Positions 10,038 to 20,848 of a stretch of DNA of 45,469 bases are shown piece after piece. The DNA lies in contig CAJNDS010002823.1 in assembly GCA_905221605.1 (NCBI GenBank), positions 717,001 to 762,469 on the forward strand, given 5' to 3'. This stretch comes from Symbiodinium natans (taxonomy: Eukaryota; Sar; Dinophyceae; Suessiales; Symbiodiniaceae). The notes below the pieces were generated by a model, which ran no database searches, was not told the DNA's origin, and saw nothing but the letters and a program-made list of their open reading frames with translations. The first letter of the stretch is position 1. Every line of letters begins with the position of its first letter. Position numbers and translations under genes: made by a program.

Positions 10038-10841
10038 ACACTCCTTCCCGGAACAATCGAAGCTCATTTGTTCGCTCTTTAAACGGTCCCAGGATTTCAT
10101 CTGGATCTAAAGGGATGAGTGTATATGAATGGAAAAGGGACAGGGAGGCCCGACAATTCATTTTCAAAGGCACTCGGAGGATGCCACGGTCAGCTGTCCG
10201 GGGACATTTAACAAGTGTTGAACTGTGATTGCGTCGAGGGACGATGTGTGAACACCGGAGTCGCTGTGCAGGCGAGGGGAGTGTCTCAAGCTGACAGGTG
10301 CCTTCTATACAACTGACTCCTAAAAATGCCAAAAGCCTTTGCAAGCGATCTCCCCACAGCCACCCTGAAACCCTAAACCCTAAACCCCAAACCCTAAACC
10401 CTAAACCCAAAACCCTAAAACCCTAAACCCTAAACCGAAACCCTAAAGTCCTGGTACCCAAATCTGGCTCTGAGCTCCCGCGCAGAACGAGGAGCCAGAA
10501 CGCCTGTGCCCAAACCTCGTCGCAAGTGGCCCAGGCCGCCCTGTCTCGGCCTACTTAATGGCCCCTTAGCTAGTTCCATGGTTGGGATCGTATTTATGAT
10601 TTAGTTTTTTCTATTCCTTATTGAGTTTAAGTACCCTTAAAATGCAAAAATGTTCGTCCGCTGTGACAAAGTAAGCCCCTAAACCCCTAAACCGCTGACC
10701 TCCTAAACCCTATCAACATCTCCAAGCCGCATAGGTCTCTGGAGCCTACTTTCCGTCCTCGTGAAGCCCTAATCCCGAACCTCCGCAGCCCCCGAGATCG
10801 TTGAGGGCTTCTGGCTAAAGGCCATCTCCCCAAATCATAAA

Positions 10842-10878
10842 ACAAACACACACACACACACACACACATACACACACG
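10842..10878. repeat. (CA)n microsatellite
   Basis: An AC/CA dinucleotide run of about 35 bp with one TA interruption. Confidence 0.95.
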
Positions 10879-11197
10879 CGAACTGGAACAGGGCCGCAGC
10901 TACAAGCTCAGTGGGTTCTGGTGGGTGTTTAGGTTTGCAGCCCTGCGCCCTCAAACAGCACAAGACTGAAGGGCCTGACGGACTGCAGGTTCTTCTGTCA
11001 GGCTTCAAGGCCGCTTAGACTTAGGCTTAAGTGTGGCTTCGGGTCTACTGTCGTCAAGTCCGCATCTAGAACAGCTTTTAGTGCTTTTGAGCTGAGGGCC
11101 TCCGCAGGTTCGGATGAAGAGCTCTGCGGGTTTTTGGCATTGAGTATAGGGGCTTTGGGGCATCGGCGGGGTTCAAGGTTCAAGGGTTCGGAATGTC

Positions 11198-11250
11198 CCT
11201 AAACCCTAAACCCTAAACCCTAAACCCTAAACCCTGAACCCTAAACCCCT
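11198..11250 (-). repeat. Interstitial telomeric array (CCCTAAA)
   Basis: About seven heptamers, one with CCCTGAA. A second array of about six perfect units lies at 11549-11591, beyond a family E element. Confidence 0.95.
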
Positions 11251-11356
11251 TGGGGCCGCGGCGCTTTGAGAGAGCAAGTCGCGCACAAGCGCCGAACTGC
11301 CAGGAAGAAACTGTGGGGGGGGGGGGGGTCTGCAAATGAGCGTTTCCATTTTCTTG

Positions 11357-11459
11357 CTGTTGGTTAGTAGGGAATGGGCGGGGGAATAAGGTACCCTATA
11401 TAGTCCCTGCCAGGGTCTATATAGGGCCCTAATGCCCTCATTCCTTGCTAACCAACAGT
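11357..11459. mobile_element. Family E inverted-repeat element
   Basis: The ends CTGTTGGTTAGTAGGGAATG and CATTCC..GCTAACCAACAG are inverse. The interior has paired TATAGTCCCTG / CAGGGTCTATATAGGG. A clean copy of the CTGTTGG subgroup. Confidence 0.85.
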
Positions 11460-11710
11460 TAGTTTTGTTTAAAGAGTTCCATTGGGATTTCCAAACGCCC
11501 AATCGCTTGATGCCATGATGTGGGTTGGGGAAAAGAGACATTGGGGGACCCTAAACCCTAAACCCTAAACCCTAAACCCTAAACCCTAAACCTGTGAAAG
11601 TTGTGCAAAACGTGCTGAAGGCGCGTGCTTGGGTCTGCCCAAGGGCTCGGGGAGGGAACTGTGCACTGGCGTAAAGCCAAGCTCTCTGTCGAGGCGACAT
11701 CGCTGAGTAG

Positions 11711-11842
11711 GCACTTGAACCTTCATCATGGGTAGTTCTAAGTAGGAATAGGAGTACCCCAAGTACGGTTCTGGATTATAAGCTATAAGTATATTTACCC
11801 TACTTATAACCCTACTTCTAGCAACCCATGCACCTCCAAGTA
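11711..11842. mobile_element. Family D inverted-repeat element
   Basis: The ends are CACTTGAACCTTCATCATGGG and CCCATGCACCTCCAAGTAC, with inner AGTAGGAATA.. and ..TACTTATAACCCTACTTCTAG. Family D's terminal motif is CTTGGAGGTTCATGGGTAGTT. Other copies lie at 13853, 16731, 23767, 24715 and 43570, with single ends at 12385, 25797, 31921 and 42540. Confidence 0.75.
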
Positions 11843-12837
11843 CACGTTTCGCATGACACATCAAGACGACAATCTTTGCTTTTGACAGTTGGACCGTCGT
11901 TCGGCTGCGGAAGTCGTGTGTTTCAGGTTTAGGGTTTCGGGTTTAGGGTTTAGGGTTTGGTAGGCGATGGACTTTGGGACGCAGGGTGCCGGCTGATTCC
12001 TACTCGGGTCTCGAGCCAAGCATGTCACGTCTTCGCTCTGGATGTGCGGGAACGACTTCCCGACGAATCAAGCCAATGTGGGTTACAACGAACATACCAA
12101 ACCCGAAATCCCAAACCATGAGCCCTCAAATCCTCCACCGGGAAGATCGAGTTGTGAAGCCTACTCCTTTGCAGCGCGGAAGCCCGAGACCCCAAACCTG
12201 GCACTGGCAACACACAAGAGAATGCAAGGTACCTCCAAAAGATCATCTGGTTTAACCCTAGATCCTAAACCCTAAGCCCAAACCATCAAGGGTTATAGGG
12301 CTGAGCCTTTCCGGGTCCTTCAAGTCCTTGATGCCCGCGAGGGCCTGCGGCGGTTCGGGGGTGGGTCTGGGGTGGTTTCCAATGCTTGGAGGTTCATGGT
12401 ACTTTTTAACCACATATAACTGTACTTATAACTGTACTTATCACCATATTAGGGCACTTAAGGGGCTTATAAGTGGGTTCCCCTAAGCGGTCCACCCTAA
12501 ATCCGAACCCTGAGGTCCTAAGCTCACAGTGTATGCAGGTTCCTTCCTAGTCTCACGGTGTAGGTTCTGCTGGCAACACGAAGAAGACTGATTGGACACC
12601 CCTGCCATCGACCAGCTGCGTTCAGGGTTTATGGGGCCGAAAGGGTTTTTCCCCTAAACCCTTAACATTTCTAAACCCTAAACCCTAAACAACCACCCCC
12701 CAAAGACACCTAAACTGTACAAAAATCTGCAGCCCTCTACAAGTACTCCCTCCGGCCTCGCACACGAGCGCGCGCACGAGCCACAGGCACACAAGCCAAT
12801 TCCTGCTCCTCAGCGGAGCGCTGGTGAGCTGGGGCTT

Positions 12838-12892
12838 TGCCCTAAACCCTAAACCCTAAACCCTAAACCCTAAACCCTAAACCCTAAACCCT
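12838..12892 (-). repeat. Interstitial telomeric array (CCCTAAA, about 8 units)
   Basis: Perfect heptamers between unrelated GC-rich text and a C-rich spacer. Confidence 0.95.
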
Positions 12893-12963
12893 CTCAGGGG
12901 TTATAGGCGCCAAAGTCAATAGTTGAACCAGAGCCCTCAACCCTCAGCATGCCCAGAACTTAG

Positions 12964-13151
12964 CGTTGGTTAGCAGGGAATGAGGGAATGAGGTACCCTT
13001 TGTAATCCCTTAAAGGGTATATACTGAATGAGGTACTCTTTATCATCCCTTAAAGGGTATATACTGAATGAGGTACTCTTTATAATCCCTTAAAGGGTAT
13101 ATATAAGGGGATATAGCGTACCTCATTCTCGCATTCACTAGAAACCAACAG
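12964..13151. mobile_element. Family E element with internal 40-bp tandem triplication
   Basis: The ends are GTTGGTTAGCAGGGAATGAGG and ATTCACTAGAAACCAACAG. Inside, the segment GAATGAGGTAC..CCCTTAAAGGGTAT starts at 12986, 13026 and 13066, an exact 40-bp period. This makes the element nearly twice the length of its relatives. Confidence 0.8.
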
Positions 13152-13607
13152 CAAGAGAAGCATCCGAAAACAGCCTGGGGTCTGGAGCCTCAAGCCCCAA
13201 AGCCTCCACATCGCGGTCCGACGCCTGCCAACCCCCGCCTAAACCCTAAACTCTAAACCCTAAACCCTAAACCCCTTCCCGCCCCATTCCCCTGATCGGT
13301 GCCTCCGAGCGATGGCGAGGATGTTGCCGCCGTCAGGGTCCCGTTCTGGGTTTGGTTTTTGGGGGCTCAGATTTAGGGAGCTCAGGCTAGCCGAGGGTTT
13401 ACGTGGAGCTTCTGGGGCCTTATGCTTGGTGCTAAAAGAATATGAAACTCTAAGCCCTAAACCCTAAAACCCAAATATGCGGGGCGATATGGGAGTTCAA
13501 GATCGACTGTATGAGCTGCGCTTTGCTTGGAGGGGCCCTAAACCCCTGGGTCCCCGTACCGTAGAAGTACCCGTTTCCCCTAAGACCTGCTACAAAATGG
13601 ACCTAAG

Positions 13608-13640
13608 CCCCCCCCCCCCCCCAAACAAAAAAAAAAAACA
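13608..13640. repeat. C15 / A-rich composite tract
   Basis: C at 13608-13622 followed by AAAC and A12, then CA. The same order and the same CA ending occur in the tracts at 3701 and 7250. Confidence 0.9.
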
Positions 13641-13852
13641 ATGGAGGGGCCATCCCAAGCCCACAAACCAAATAACTGGACTTGGGTTGTTTCTGCAACT
13701 CTATGTTTCTGTCGTTTCGTTGTATTTATGCCCCTGAATTCAGTGGTAGAACCTATGAGATCTGTGGGTACATGGAGTCCCGAATCTTTGCTGCAGATGC
13801 TGCAATTGAGCGCCATCTGAAAAGTTAGACTTCGCACATGCCAGGCCATGCA

Positions 13853-13976
13853 CACTAGGTTCATGGGTAGTTGTAAGTGAAGCAACATAACTAGACTTGC
13901 AACTTGTTATACTTCATTTCAGGGTGCTTAAAACCCCCTATATCCCTACTTCTAACTATCCACGAACCTCCAAGTA
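13853..13976. mobile_element. Family D inverted-repeat element
   Basis: Ends: CTAGGTTCATGGGTAGTTGTAAG and CTTCTAACTATCCACGAACCTCCAAGTAG. The interior differs from the other copies, as is usual for decayed elements. Confidence 0.75.
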
Positions 13977-14286
13977 GTGCGGAGGGCCCAGTATGCCTGG
14001 GTGAAACCCCCCATCCTCGACTCCAACCTGTAACCCTCATATCCCGCTGCAAGAGACGAACCCTTGATCACCCCTAGAAGAGACCCTTAATCTTTATTCC
14101 CCTTTTATACCAAAGTAGAAGAGACCCTTAATCTTATTCCCCTTTATACCGAAGTAGCCCCTAAGTCCCTCGATATAGTGGGGTTTAGGGCTTGCTAAGG
14201 ATGGGGGTTTGCCTGGGTCCCCTGGTGCCTGGGGACATTCCCTGTCAGCTTGAAGCGTGCACAGGGCGAGGGGCTCTGGGAACCCT

Positions 14287-14325
14287 TAGGGTTTAGGGTT
14301 TAGGGTTTAGGGTTTAGGGTTTAGG
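14287..14325 (+). repeat. Interstitial telomeric array (TTTAGGG, 5-6 units)
   Basis: Perfect heptamers with unrelated flanks. Confidence 0.95.
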
Positions 14326-14454
14326 CACTGCTCGAGGCGTGGGCCGTGCAGGGCCGGTAAGCCCAGGACGTGCACCAGGAGCTGTGAGAAGAGGGGAAGG
14401 GGCTCGAGGTGCTTGGTCTTTAGTCAGAGTGGGTTTTTTAGGCCTTATGGGGGT

Positions 14455-14565
14455 CAAAGTAGCGGGCTTATAAGTAGGGTAACCAAAAGATTCTAGCCGG
14501 TTATAACCTCGTCTGGGGTACTTATAAGCCTACTTATGACTACCCACGAACCTTTCTTGAAGTGT
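14455..14565. mobile_element. Family D-like element, left end eroded
   Basis: The right end ACTTATGACTACCCACGAACC is clear, and GGCTTATAAGTAGGGTAACC pairs with GGGGTACTTATAAGCC. The outer left GGTTCATGGG motif is missing. Confidence 0.5.
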
Positions 14566-15284
14566 AGCGGCAGACTCAAGCGCTTCCATTGCTTGGAGTG
14601 GATAGGGTCTCCGAACTGGAGTCTGTGCTACCTGAACCCATAAAGATGAAACCTTTCTACTGCTTACCCCAAAGGAACCGGAGTACTCAAAGCTTTCAGG
14701 CCCCCACCCTAAACCCTAAACCCGTAAACCCTGAAGTTCCACAAAGTCGGCTCTTCCCCAGAGGCCCCCACAAAAGGGAGCCGCTATCGAAGCCGCTAGT
14801 GTGGCCTAGAGGCTTTAGGGTGCGACGTGGGGTTCACGGTACCCCGTAATGTTTCATTATTCTGTTGGGAAGGGGGGGGGGTTATGGTCGTAAGGGAACC
14901 AAACCCTACACGCATGAACCCTAGAGTCTATAGCAGCTACAGCATTGGCTACACTAAACCCCAAAAACCCTGAACCCCAAAACCCTACCTAGACCCGGGA
15001 GCAACCTAGGAATAGAAAGGGTAACCTTTTTGGTGTTATAAGGGGATTATAAGGGAACCCCAGCCCCAAAAAGATGGAAAAAGGGCCTACTCCCGGTCCT
15101 CGTGAATTAAACCGACTCGAAACATCAAGGTCTGTAGGGCTTAGGGTCAAACCCTAAACCCTAAACCCTAAAAAGGGTGCCTTGAGGATCTCCAGATGCC
15201 CGGAAGCCGCTGCAAGCTGCAGGGCCTGGGCACGGCTTTGGTGCGTTTGGGGCTTTAGGGTTTTGGTGCGTTTGGTTATTTTTT

Positions 15285-15388
15285 ACCCTAAACCCTAAAC
15301 CCTAAACCCTAAACCCTAAACCCTAAACCCTAAACCCTAAACCCTAAACCCTAAACCCTAAACCCTAAACCCTAAACCCTAAACCCTA
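15285..15388 (-). repeat. Interstitial telomeric array (CCCTAAA, about 15 units, perfect)
   Basis: The longest uninterrupted perfect heptamer array in the window. It carries no variant units, which suggests a young or recently homogenised block. Confidence 0.97.
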
Positions 15389-15489
15389 GGATTTTGGGGG
15401 CTTTCGGGTTTTTGGGCTTCGGGTGTTCGGCGTTGGGCGTTGGACTGCTGGGGGCCTTGGCTTCGGAAGCTTCAAAACCCTTACACCCA

Positions 15490-15665
15490 TAAACCCTAAA
15501 ACCCTGAAACCCTAAAACCCTAAAACCCTAAAACCCTAAAACCCTAAAATCCTTAAACCCTTAAACCCTTAAACCCTAAAATCCTTAAACCCTTAAACCC
15601 TTAAACCCTAAAACCCTAAAACCCTTAAACCCTAGAACCCTTAAACGCTAAAACTCTTTAGAGCC
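15490..15665 (-). repeat. Octamer telomere-like array with higher-order structure
   Basis: Units are 8-mers CCCTAAAA and CCCTTAAA rather than heptamers. A 32-bp block beginning AAAATCCTTAAACCC is repeated in tandem (starts near 15546 and 15578), giving a higher-order repeat. It sits only about 100 bp from the perfect heptamer array at 15285. Confidence 0.85.
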
Positions 15666-15726
15666 TAAAGCCCTGGCAGGGTTTCGGGTTCCGGACTCTC
15701 TAGGGTTTCGAGGGGCTTATTTAGGA

Positions 15727-15806
15727 AGTTCCCCCTTGAACTACGAGCTCTTAATTAGGGATTATCCCTATTCAGGACAGTTAGTATAAGGGCAACATCA
15801 CAAGGT
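15727..15806. mobile_element. Family G inverted-repeat element (joined to family A)
   Basis: GTTCCCCCTTGAACTACGAG and TTAGTATAAGGGCAACATC are inverse with mismatches, around a TTAGGGATTATCCCTA centre. The sequence between this element and the family A copy at 15811 is homologous to the inverted pair at 20937-21152, so G and A were copied together. Confidence 0.65.
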
Positions 15807-15810
15807 GTTA

Positions 15811-15917
15811 CTACTAATTGCTTAAGAACCCCGAAAAAAGGAAAATAGTCTCCCCTTCTGAGGGTAATAAAGGGATTATTATTCTGTATTCTTTTGGGGT
15901 TCTTAAGCAAATAGTAG
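15811..15917. mobile_element. Family A inverted-repeat element
   Basis: The termini CTACTAATTGCTTAAGAACC and GGTTCTTAAGCAAATAGTAG are inverse with one mismatch in 22 positions. The flanks read GTTA on both sides, a possible short target duplication. A telomeric array begins 4 bp after the right end. No coding capacity. Confidence 0.85.
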
Positions 15918-15918
15918 G

Positions 15919-16004
15919 TTAAACCCTAAACCCTAAACCCTAAACCCTAAACCCTAAACCCTAAACCCTAAATCCTAAACCCTAAACCCTAAACCCTAAA
16001 CCCC
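15919..16004 (-). repeat. Interstitial telomeric array (CCCTAAA, about 12 units)
   Basis: Perfect heptamers with one TCCTAAA variant. It starts immediately after the family A element. Confidence 0.95.
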
Positions 16005-16105
16005 AACTCCACAGGTACATTCCGAAACCCGTCTTGTGGGCAGCTCTCCAAATGACGGTCCCTCTTGAGGTTCCTGGTACAAGAAGGAGCCTTCTATCTA
16101 GGGGG

Positions 16106-16140
16106 TTTAGGGTTTAGGGTTTAGGGTTTAGGGTTTAGGG
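16106..16140 (+). repeat. Interstitial telomeric array (TTTAGGG, 5 units)
   Basis: Perfect heptamers, opposite in orientation to the array 100 bp upstream. Confidence 0.95.
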
Positions 16141-16730
16141 TATCAGGTTTCAGGCTTAGGGACTCTAAACCCGAACCCCGAAATCATATAGCCGATCCAC
16201 GATGCAGAGACCCTCTGTACTCTACCCCAAGCGGCCAGGGCCTGGCAAGCACCCAAACAAACCTGGAGATCTTTCATGACCAACATAAGACGACACACAA
16301 GATGACAATAATTACTTTGCGGGCAATCACTCCGTAGCCTTGTGACATACAGAACGGCCCAACCCTAAACCCTAAACCCTAAACCCTAAACACTAACTTG
16401 TGTTTTGTAGCTTGGGAACTGCCCGTATTGCTTAGTAAAGGGCTGCTCGGGCACTCTGTGAGGCCCTCCGGTTTTATGTTTAGGGTTTAGGGTTTGGGGT
16501 TTAGGGTTTAGGGAGTGCAGCAAGGCCGCTGTGCGCCCATCGTTGTCAATCTCCACCACAGAGACATGGCGAGAGAGCCTGACAAAGTGGTAGAGTGGGC
16601 GGAGGGCGTAGGGCTTTCGAGTTTAGGGTTTAGGGCTTCTCAGAACTCAAGTAAGAGTTTTAGCAAACCTCGAAACTCCCAAACGAAGGTCTTGAAGGGA
16701 CCTTCTTCGGACTTCGCGACGGCCTCCACT

Positions 16731-16838
16731 GAGAGGTTCATGGGTAGTTAGAAGTGGATAACTAGAGATACAACTGGTTAGAACCTTCTAAAGGGGTACT
16801 GGTAACCCTGCTAATACCGACCCATCAGCCTTCAAGTA
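16731..16838. mobile_element. Family D inverted-repeat element
   Basis: Ends: GAGGTTCATGGGTAGTTAGAAG and GCTAATACCGACCCATCAGCC. The interior contains ACTGGTTAGAACCTTCTAAAGG. Confidence 0.65.
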
Positions 16839-16951
16839 GGGACCTTGGGGGTCTCCGGGCTTTGGGGAGGGAGGGAATGCTGAAGGTTGCAGAGGTTGCG
16901 GGCAAAGATGCGCGCAAGTGGAGCCCGCACTCCGCCACCCTAAACAGCCGG

Positions 16952-16968
16952 AAAAAAAAAAAAAAAAA
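16952..16968. repeat. A17 tract ending in CA
   Basis: Seventeen A followed by CATCAG. It has the same CA ending as the C/A composites but lacks the C-run. Confidence 0.85.
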
Positions 16969-17171
16969 CATCAGTTTAGGGTTTGGGGTTTGGGGTTTCG
17001 GGCGGCCCCTAACACGGAACACTAAACCCGAGGCCGTAGCTTTGAAGTTATTGTTTGAACGTTGCTTGACACACAACCCAGACCCAAGAGGAGCCTGCCA
17101 AAAAAAGGGGCCCTTTTTGGTTTAAAGGGGCTTGAAAGGAAACCTGAACCCTAAAACAAGGGAGTAAGGAC

Positions 17172-17283
17172 CTACTATAGGGGTCGGAATAATTACGAAG
17201 TAGTATTCCCTTATGCTCCCTTTTTAAATAGACTATAACAATCCCCAAAACCCTGTTCTAATTATTAAAGCCCCTATAATACT
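17172..17283 (-). mobile_element. Family B inverted-repeat element
   Basis: Ends: ACTATAGGGGTCGGAATAATTA and TAATTATTAAAGCCCCTATAAT, inverse with mismatches. The interior has CCCTGTTCTAATTATT and ATAACAATCCCCAAAACCC, shared in inverse orientation with the copies at 6735 and 43459. Confidence 0.75.
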
Positions 17284-17670
17284 CTGGGTCTTAGAAACTG
17301 AGGGAGCAGCAACCACTGGACCGCACGCAGGTGGCCCTTGAGGCAGGCGAGCCTGAGAACATGGAAGAGGCTGACCCTCAATCCTAGGCCCAAAACCCGA
17401 AACCCTAAACCCCTTCCTGAAGAGCCCAAAACCTACTGTCTTGTAGGCTCTTATTTATAACCCCTTGGACTATTGTAGGATTCAATTCTTAGGTAACCTA
17501 CAAGAAAAAAGGTTTGGAGTTCTTGAGTTAAACCCTAAGACTTCTGAGTCCTGTGATCTCAAAGTTTCCTAAACTTGCTTGGGCATTTCTCTGTGGCCAT
17601 ACCAGACAGTCGACCGCAAACGCAGCGTTCATGTAACCCGACGTCGCATGCCCAAACCCTGCCCGACATA

Positions 17671-17722
17671 CTAAACCCTAAACCCTAAACCCCAAACCCT
17701 AAACCCTAAACCCTAAAACCCT
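17671..17722 (-). repeat. Interstitial telomeric array (CCCTAAA, 6-7 units)
   Basis: Perfect heptamers with one CCCCAAA unit. Confidence 0.95.
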
Positions 17723-17815
17723 TAAAGAATTGACCTTCAAGGACATCTCTTTCGAGTCTAAGGCACCTTCCTTACTTCAAGGGCTCTTTGGCTCCCCAGA
17801 TAAATCCCAAAAAAC

Positions 17816-18120
17816 CCTTGATTAAGGAATTATACCCGAATTCCTAAGAATGATCCTTAGTATAAGTTAGGGGCATATTCCTTAAGTAAGGGTACATTAG
17901 GGTATGCCTAATGAAGGAATTATACCCGAATTCCAAAGAATGATCCTTAGTATAAGTTAGAGGTATATTCCTTAAGTAAGGGTACATTAGGGTATACCTA
18001 ATTTAGGAAGTATGCCCTCATTCCTAAGAATGATCCTTAGTATAAGCTAGGGGTATACGGTATATTCCTTAAGTAAGGGTACATTAGGGTATATTCCCGG
18101 AATAAGGGAAAACTAGGGTA
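17816..18120. repeat. 90-bp tandem repeat, three copies
   Basis: AAGAATGATCCTTAGTATAAG recurs with its first A near 17846, 17936 and 18026, an exact 90-bp period. Each unit also has GTAAGGGTACATTAGGGTAT. The third unit carries a short internal insertion (GTATACG). Each unit is internally partly palindromic (AAGGAATTATACCCGAATTCC), so this may be an amplified inverted-repeat element. Confidence 0.85.
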
Positions 18121-18269
18121 TATGCCTGAAACACCCCCTTCCTTAGGGGGTTTTTGGGAAGATCTGGGCTGCCTGGGAAGACAAGATCACAGATCAAGCA
18201 AACTGCACGCGCCGAATGCCGAAAGAGCGCCCACCCTCAGGTTCGCAGACCGAGCCTTGGACCCTTGTT

Positions 18270-18370
18270 TTGGCTTATGGGTTAGGGTTTTGGGTTTTGG
18301 GTTTGGGGTTTGGGTTTGGGGTTTGGGGTTTGGGGTTTAGGGTTTAGGGTTTAGGGTTTAGGGTTTAGGC
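18270..18370 (+). repeat. Graded telomere-like array, TTTGGG/TTTGGGG to TTTAGGG
   Basis: Unit identity changes left to right: TTTTGGG, then TTTGGGG alternating with TTTGGG, then five perfect TTTAGGG. The order suggests variant units at one edge and fresh units at the other. Confidence 0.85.
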
Positions 18371-18565
18371 TTTGCCGGTCGGGGGGAAGGGGGAAGGGGG
18401 TTTGAGGTGGAGGGTGGTGAGGGGGCTTAAGTACTCTCACCCACAAATTTGGGAGGAACCAAAAAGTAGAAGCCCCGAAATATGCTACTATTGGGTCATT
18501 CTTAAACCCGAAACCCTAAACTCTAAACCCTTAAGGGGACCTACATTTTTGGGAGCTGAGGGATC

Positions 18566-18613
18566 ACCCTAAACCCTAAACCCTAAACCCTAAACCCTAA
18601 ACCCTAAACCCTG
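18566..18613 (-). repeat. Interstitial telomeric array (CCCTAAA, 6-7 units)
   Basis: Perfect heptamers with unrelated flanks. An array of the opposite orientation lies at 18725-18786. Confidence 0.95.
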
Positions 18614-18724
18614 AAGAAGTTCTCCTCGGGAGCTGAGGGGCATCAGGGGTGTCCGGCCCCTGTGATCCCGGTGTTCGAGATTCACGCCTCGCACAGGCTG
18701 CGGATGCATCCGACTCTGTAAGGA

Positions 18725-18786
18725 TTAGGGTTTAGGGTTTAGGGTTTCGGGTTTTGGGTTTAGGGTTTAGGGTTTAGGGTTTAGGA
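18725..18786 (+). repeat. Interstitial telomeric array (TTTAGGG with TTTCGGG/TTTTGGG variants)
   Basis: About nine units with two variant units in the middle. Confidence 0.92.
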
Positions 18787-19285
18787 TTTGGTGACCCTAA
18801 ACCCTGTAAGTCAACCTTTCAGGTCAGGTTCTCTGGAAAACAAGGGAGGTTTCGCATATACTGTTTGGAGCTTTCGGGCTCTGCAAGTCAAGCTTGAGAC
18901 TTTGCGCGCTTGAGGGCTTGAGGGCCAAGTTAGGGGTTTAGGTATCTTAGAGATTTTCAGCCCGCAACCCCGACCTGCAAAGCCACAAGACCCTTCCCCC
19001 AAAGACCTTGAACCTCCCTCCAAGAAACCATAGCTCACTCAGCTGAGGTTACACGCAGCTCAATCTCACTTGCCAGTAGTGCCTTGGGGGGGCGGGAGGG
19101 GGGGTGAACCTTAAACCCTAAACCCTAAACCCTAAAAACCCAAACCCCAAACCCGAAACCCTAAACCCTAAACCCTGAAGGCGAAAAGCGTGCGTGTCTG
19201 GTTGTTGGGTTCGCGGATCCACTGCACCTTGAAGGTAGAGCCACTCCATGGTCGCTGCCTCAAAATTGCTTCAGGGCGTTACAGT

Positions 19286-19560
19286 GGGAGGTTCCTGAGG
19301 CAATTATAAGTGGGTTTTCGGGGTTAGGGTTTAGGGTTCAGGGTTTCGGGTTAGGGTCAGAGTTTAGGGTTTAGGGTTTAGGGCTATAAGTAAGGTATAA
19401 CTACAATGACAACTGGTTCTTTGGGGGTACCTATAACCCTTCTTATAACCCTATACTTCCAGGGACCAAATAGTTGAGCCCTTAAGGGTTCTAGTAACCT
19501 AACTGCTAGGTCCCTGGAAGTGTTCCCCATGGGGAACAACCCATGAACCTTCAACTACAC
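19286..19560. mobile_element. Family D-like element split by a telomeric block and a family C element
   Basis: A left part GGGAGGTTCCTGAGGCAATTATAAG (from 19286) and a right part ACAACCCATGAACCTTCAAC (to 19560) resemble family D ends. Between them lie TTTAGGG-like units (about 19321-19383) and a family C element (19452-19521). The left part is degenerate, so the host assignment is tentative. Confidence 0.45.
19452..19521 (-). mobile_element. Family C inverted-repeat element (inverted copy)
   Basis: Ends TATACTTCCAGGGACC and GGTCCCTGGAAGT. The core GCCCTTAAGGGTTCTAGTAACC is the reverse complement of that in the other copies. It is preceded by CTTATAACCC, as in the nested copy at 24811. Confidence 0.85.
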
Positions 19561-19745
19561 GGGCAGCGTTGAGTGCTTGAGGGTTGCAGGGCTTGAGGAA
19601 TTTGGGATTCAGGCTGGGGGGCCAGACACAAGCCTCCATGACCAGGTGGCTTCTGCACAAGACATGAAACTCGCGAGTTTAGGGTTTTAGGGTTTTAGGG
19701 TTTTAGGGTTTAGGGTTTGGTGTTTAGGGTTTAGGGTGTAGGGCT

Positions 19746-20447
19746 TCAAAGTCGAAGCTGCCATCACAGCTTGGCTTTGTTCAGTAACTTTGCGGAATCT
19801 GGCAGTCAACGCTAAGTTTCGGCATGACTTGCTTCAGTGGATGTCCGTGCCTGTCTGGTACAGGGACTACCGTGACTAGCAGATGGCACGGTCAAAAGAT
19901 GAAAATGCCACATGCAAAGGATGCTAAGCTTGGGCTTTGTGTGGTCTGCAAAGGATGTTGGCACTTGACAGTTGGCAGCACAAAACGCCAAACCTCCCAA
20001 CCTCGACCCTGCCTCAACTTCGCACAAAACTTTCCGCCATAATCCTGAAACCTAAGCCCAAACCTCTACGACATCGCACAACCCCCGAACTAGAACCCCA
20101 GGGCAAACAAGCAACCTTACTCTCAGCCGGCAATGATGAAGGCTTCAGGCCAGAAAGCAAGTGTAGGCAGCGCTATTAATTTTGCAAAATTCAATCAAGA
20201 GCTTGATGAGTCTGAGCACTATCCTGGCTTTGGTACCTTCTAACAGAAGAAAAACAAAAGACTAAGGTAGACGGGTATCCATGATCCATATGTATATATG
20301 TGGTATACACCCCTGCAACTTGAAACCCTGAAAACACAAATAAATCGTCATCGCTCTTGCTGTGTGCTGGTCATGCCGAGGCGCATCGTTCCTCGGGAGG
20401 GTAACGCAAGAGCTTTGAGCTCGAAAGAACTTTAGGATTCAGGGGTT
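19746..20447. other. Unassigned 700-bp spacer without telomeric repeats
   Basis: The overlapping frames at 19812-20179 on both strands show no domain. GGATGTCCG.. and GGATGTTGGCACTTGACAG text is unique in the window. At 20279-20295 lies an inverted match to 3122-3138, followed by a TATGTATATATG run. Confidence 0.4.
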
Positions 20448-20520
20448 AGGGTTTAGGGTTTAGGGTTTAGGGTTTAGGGTTTGGGGTTTAGGGTTTAGGG
20501 TTAGGGCCAGGGTCTAGGGC
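20448..20520 (+). repeat. Interstitial telomeric array (TTTAGGG, about 9 units)
   Basis: Perfect units at the left, degenerate units (TTAGGGCC, TCTAGGGC) at the right. Confidence 0.93.
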
Positions 20521-20848
20521 TCACGGTTTAGGCCCGAAGCACCTCGCCAAAGCTCTCCTTGACGAGTCAGGTAGACAGAGGCCATTCTGCCAAGATCCGA
20601 AGTCTCCAACTACGCCCAGTCGAATTACCGGACCTAGATGTCCTATTCCTGCATCTAAACAATCTCTTGAGCTTGGGGTTTCGGGCTTTAAGTTCCGCCT
20701 TCTAGCTTCCCTCTGCTGTCCTACAAGAAACACATCTGCTGCCCTACCAGTAGCCGTCCTGGCCCATGCCCGCTGTCAGTGACAGCAGCAGCACTCTGTT
20801 CGCATCGTATCTGCTGGCCCTAGATCTTCAGTCGCATGTTGCAAGCCC

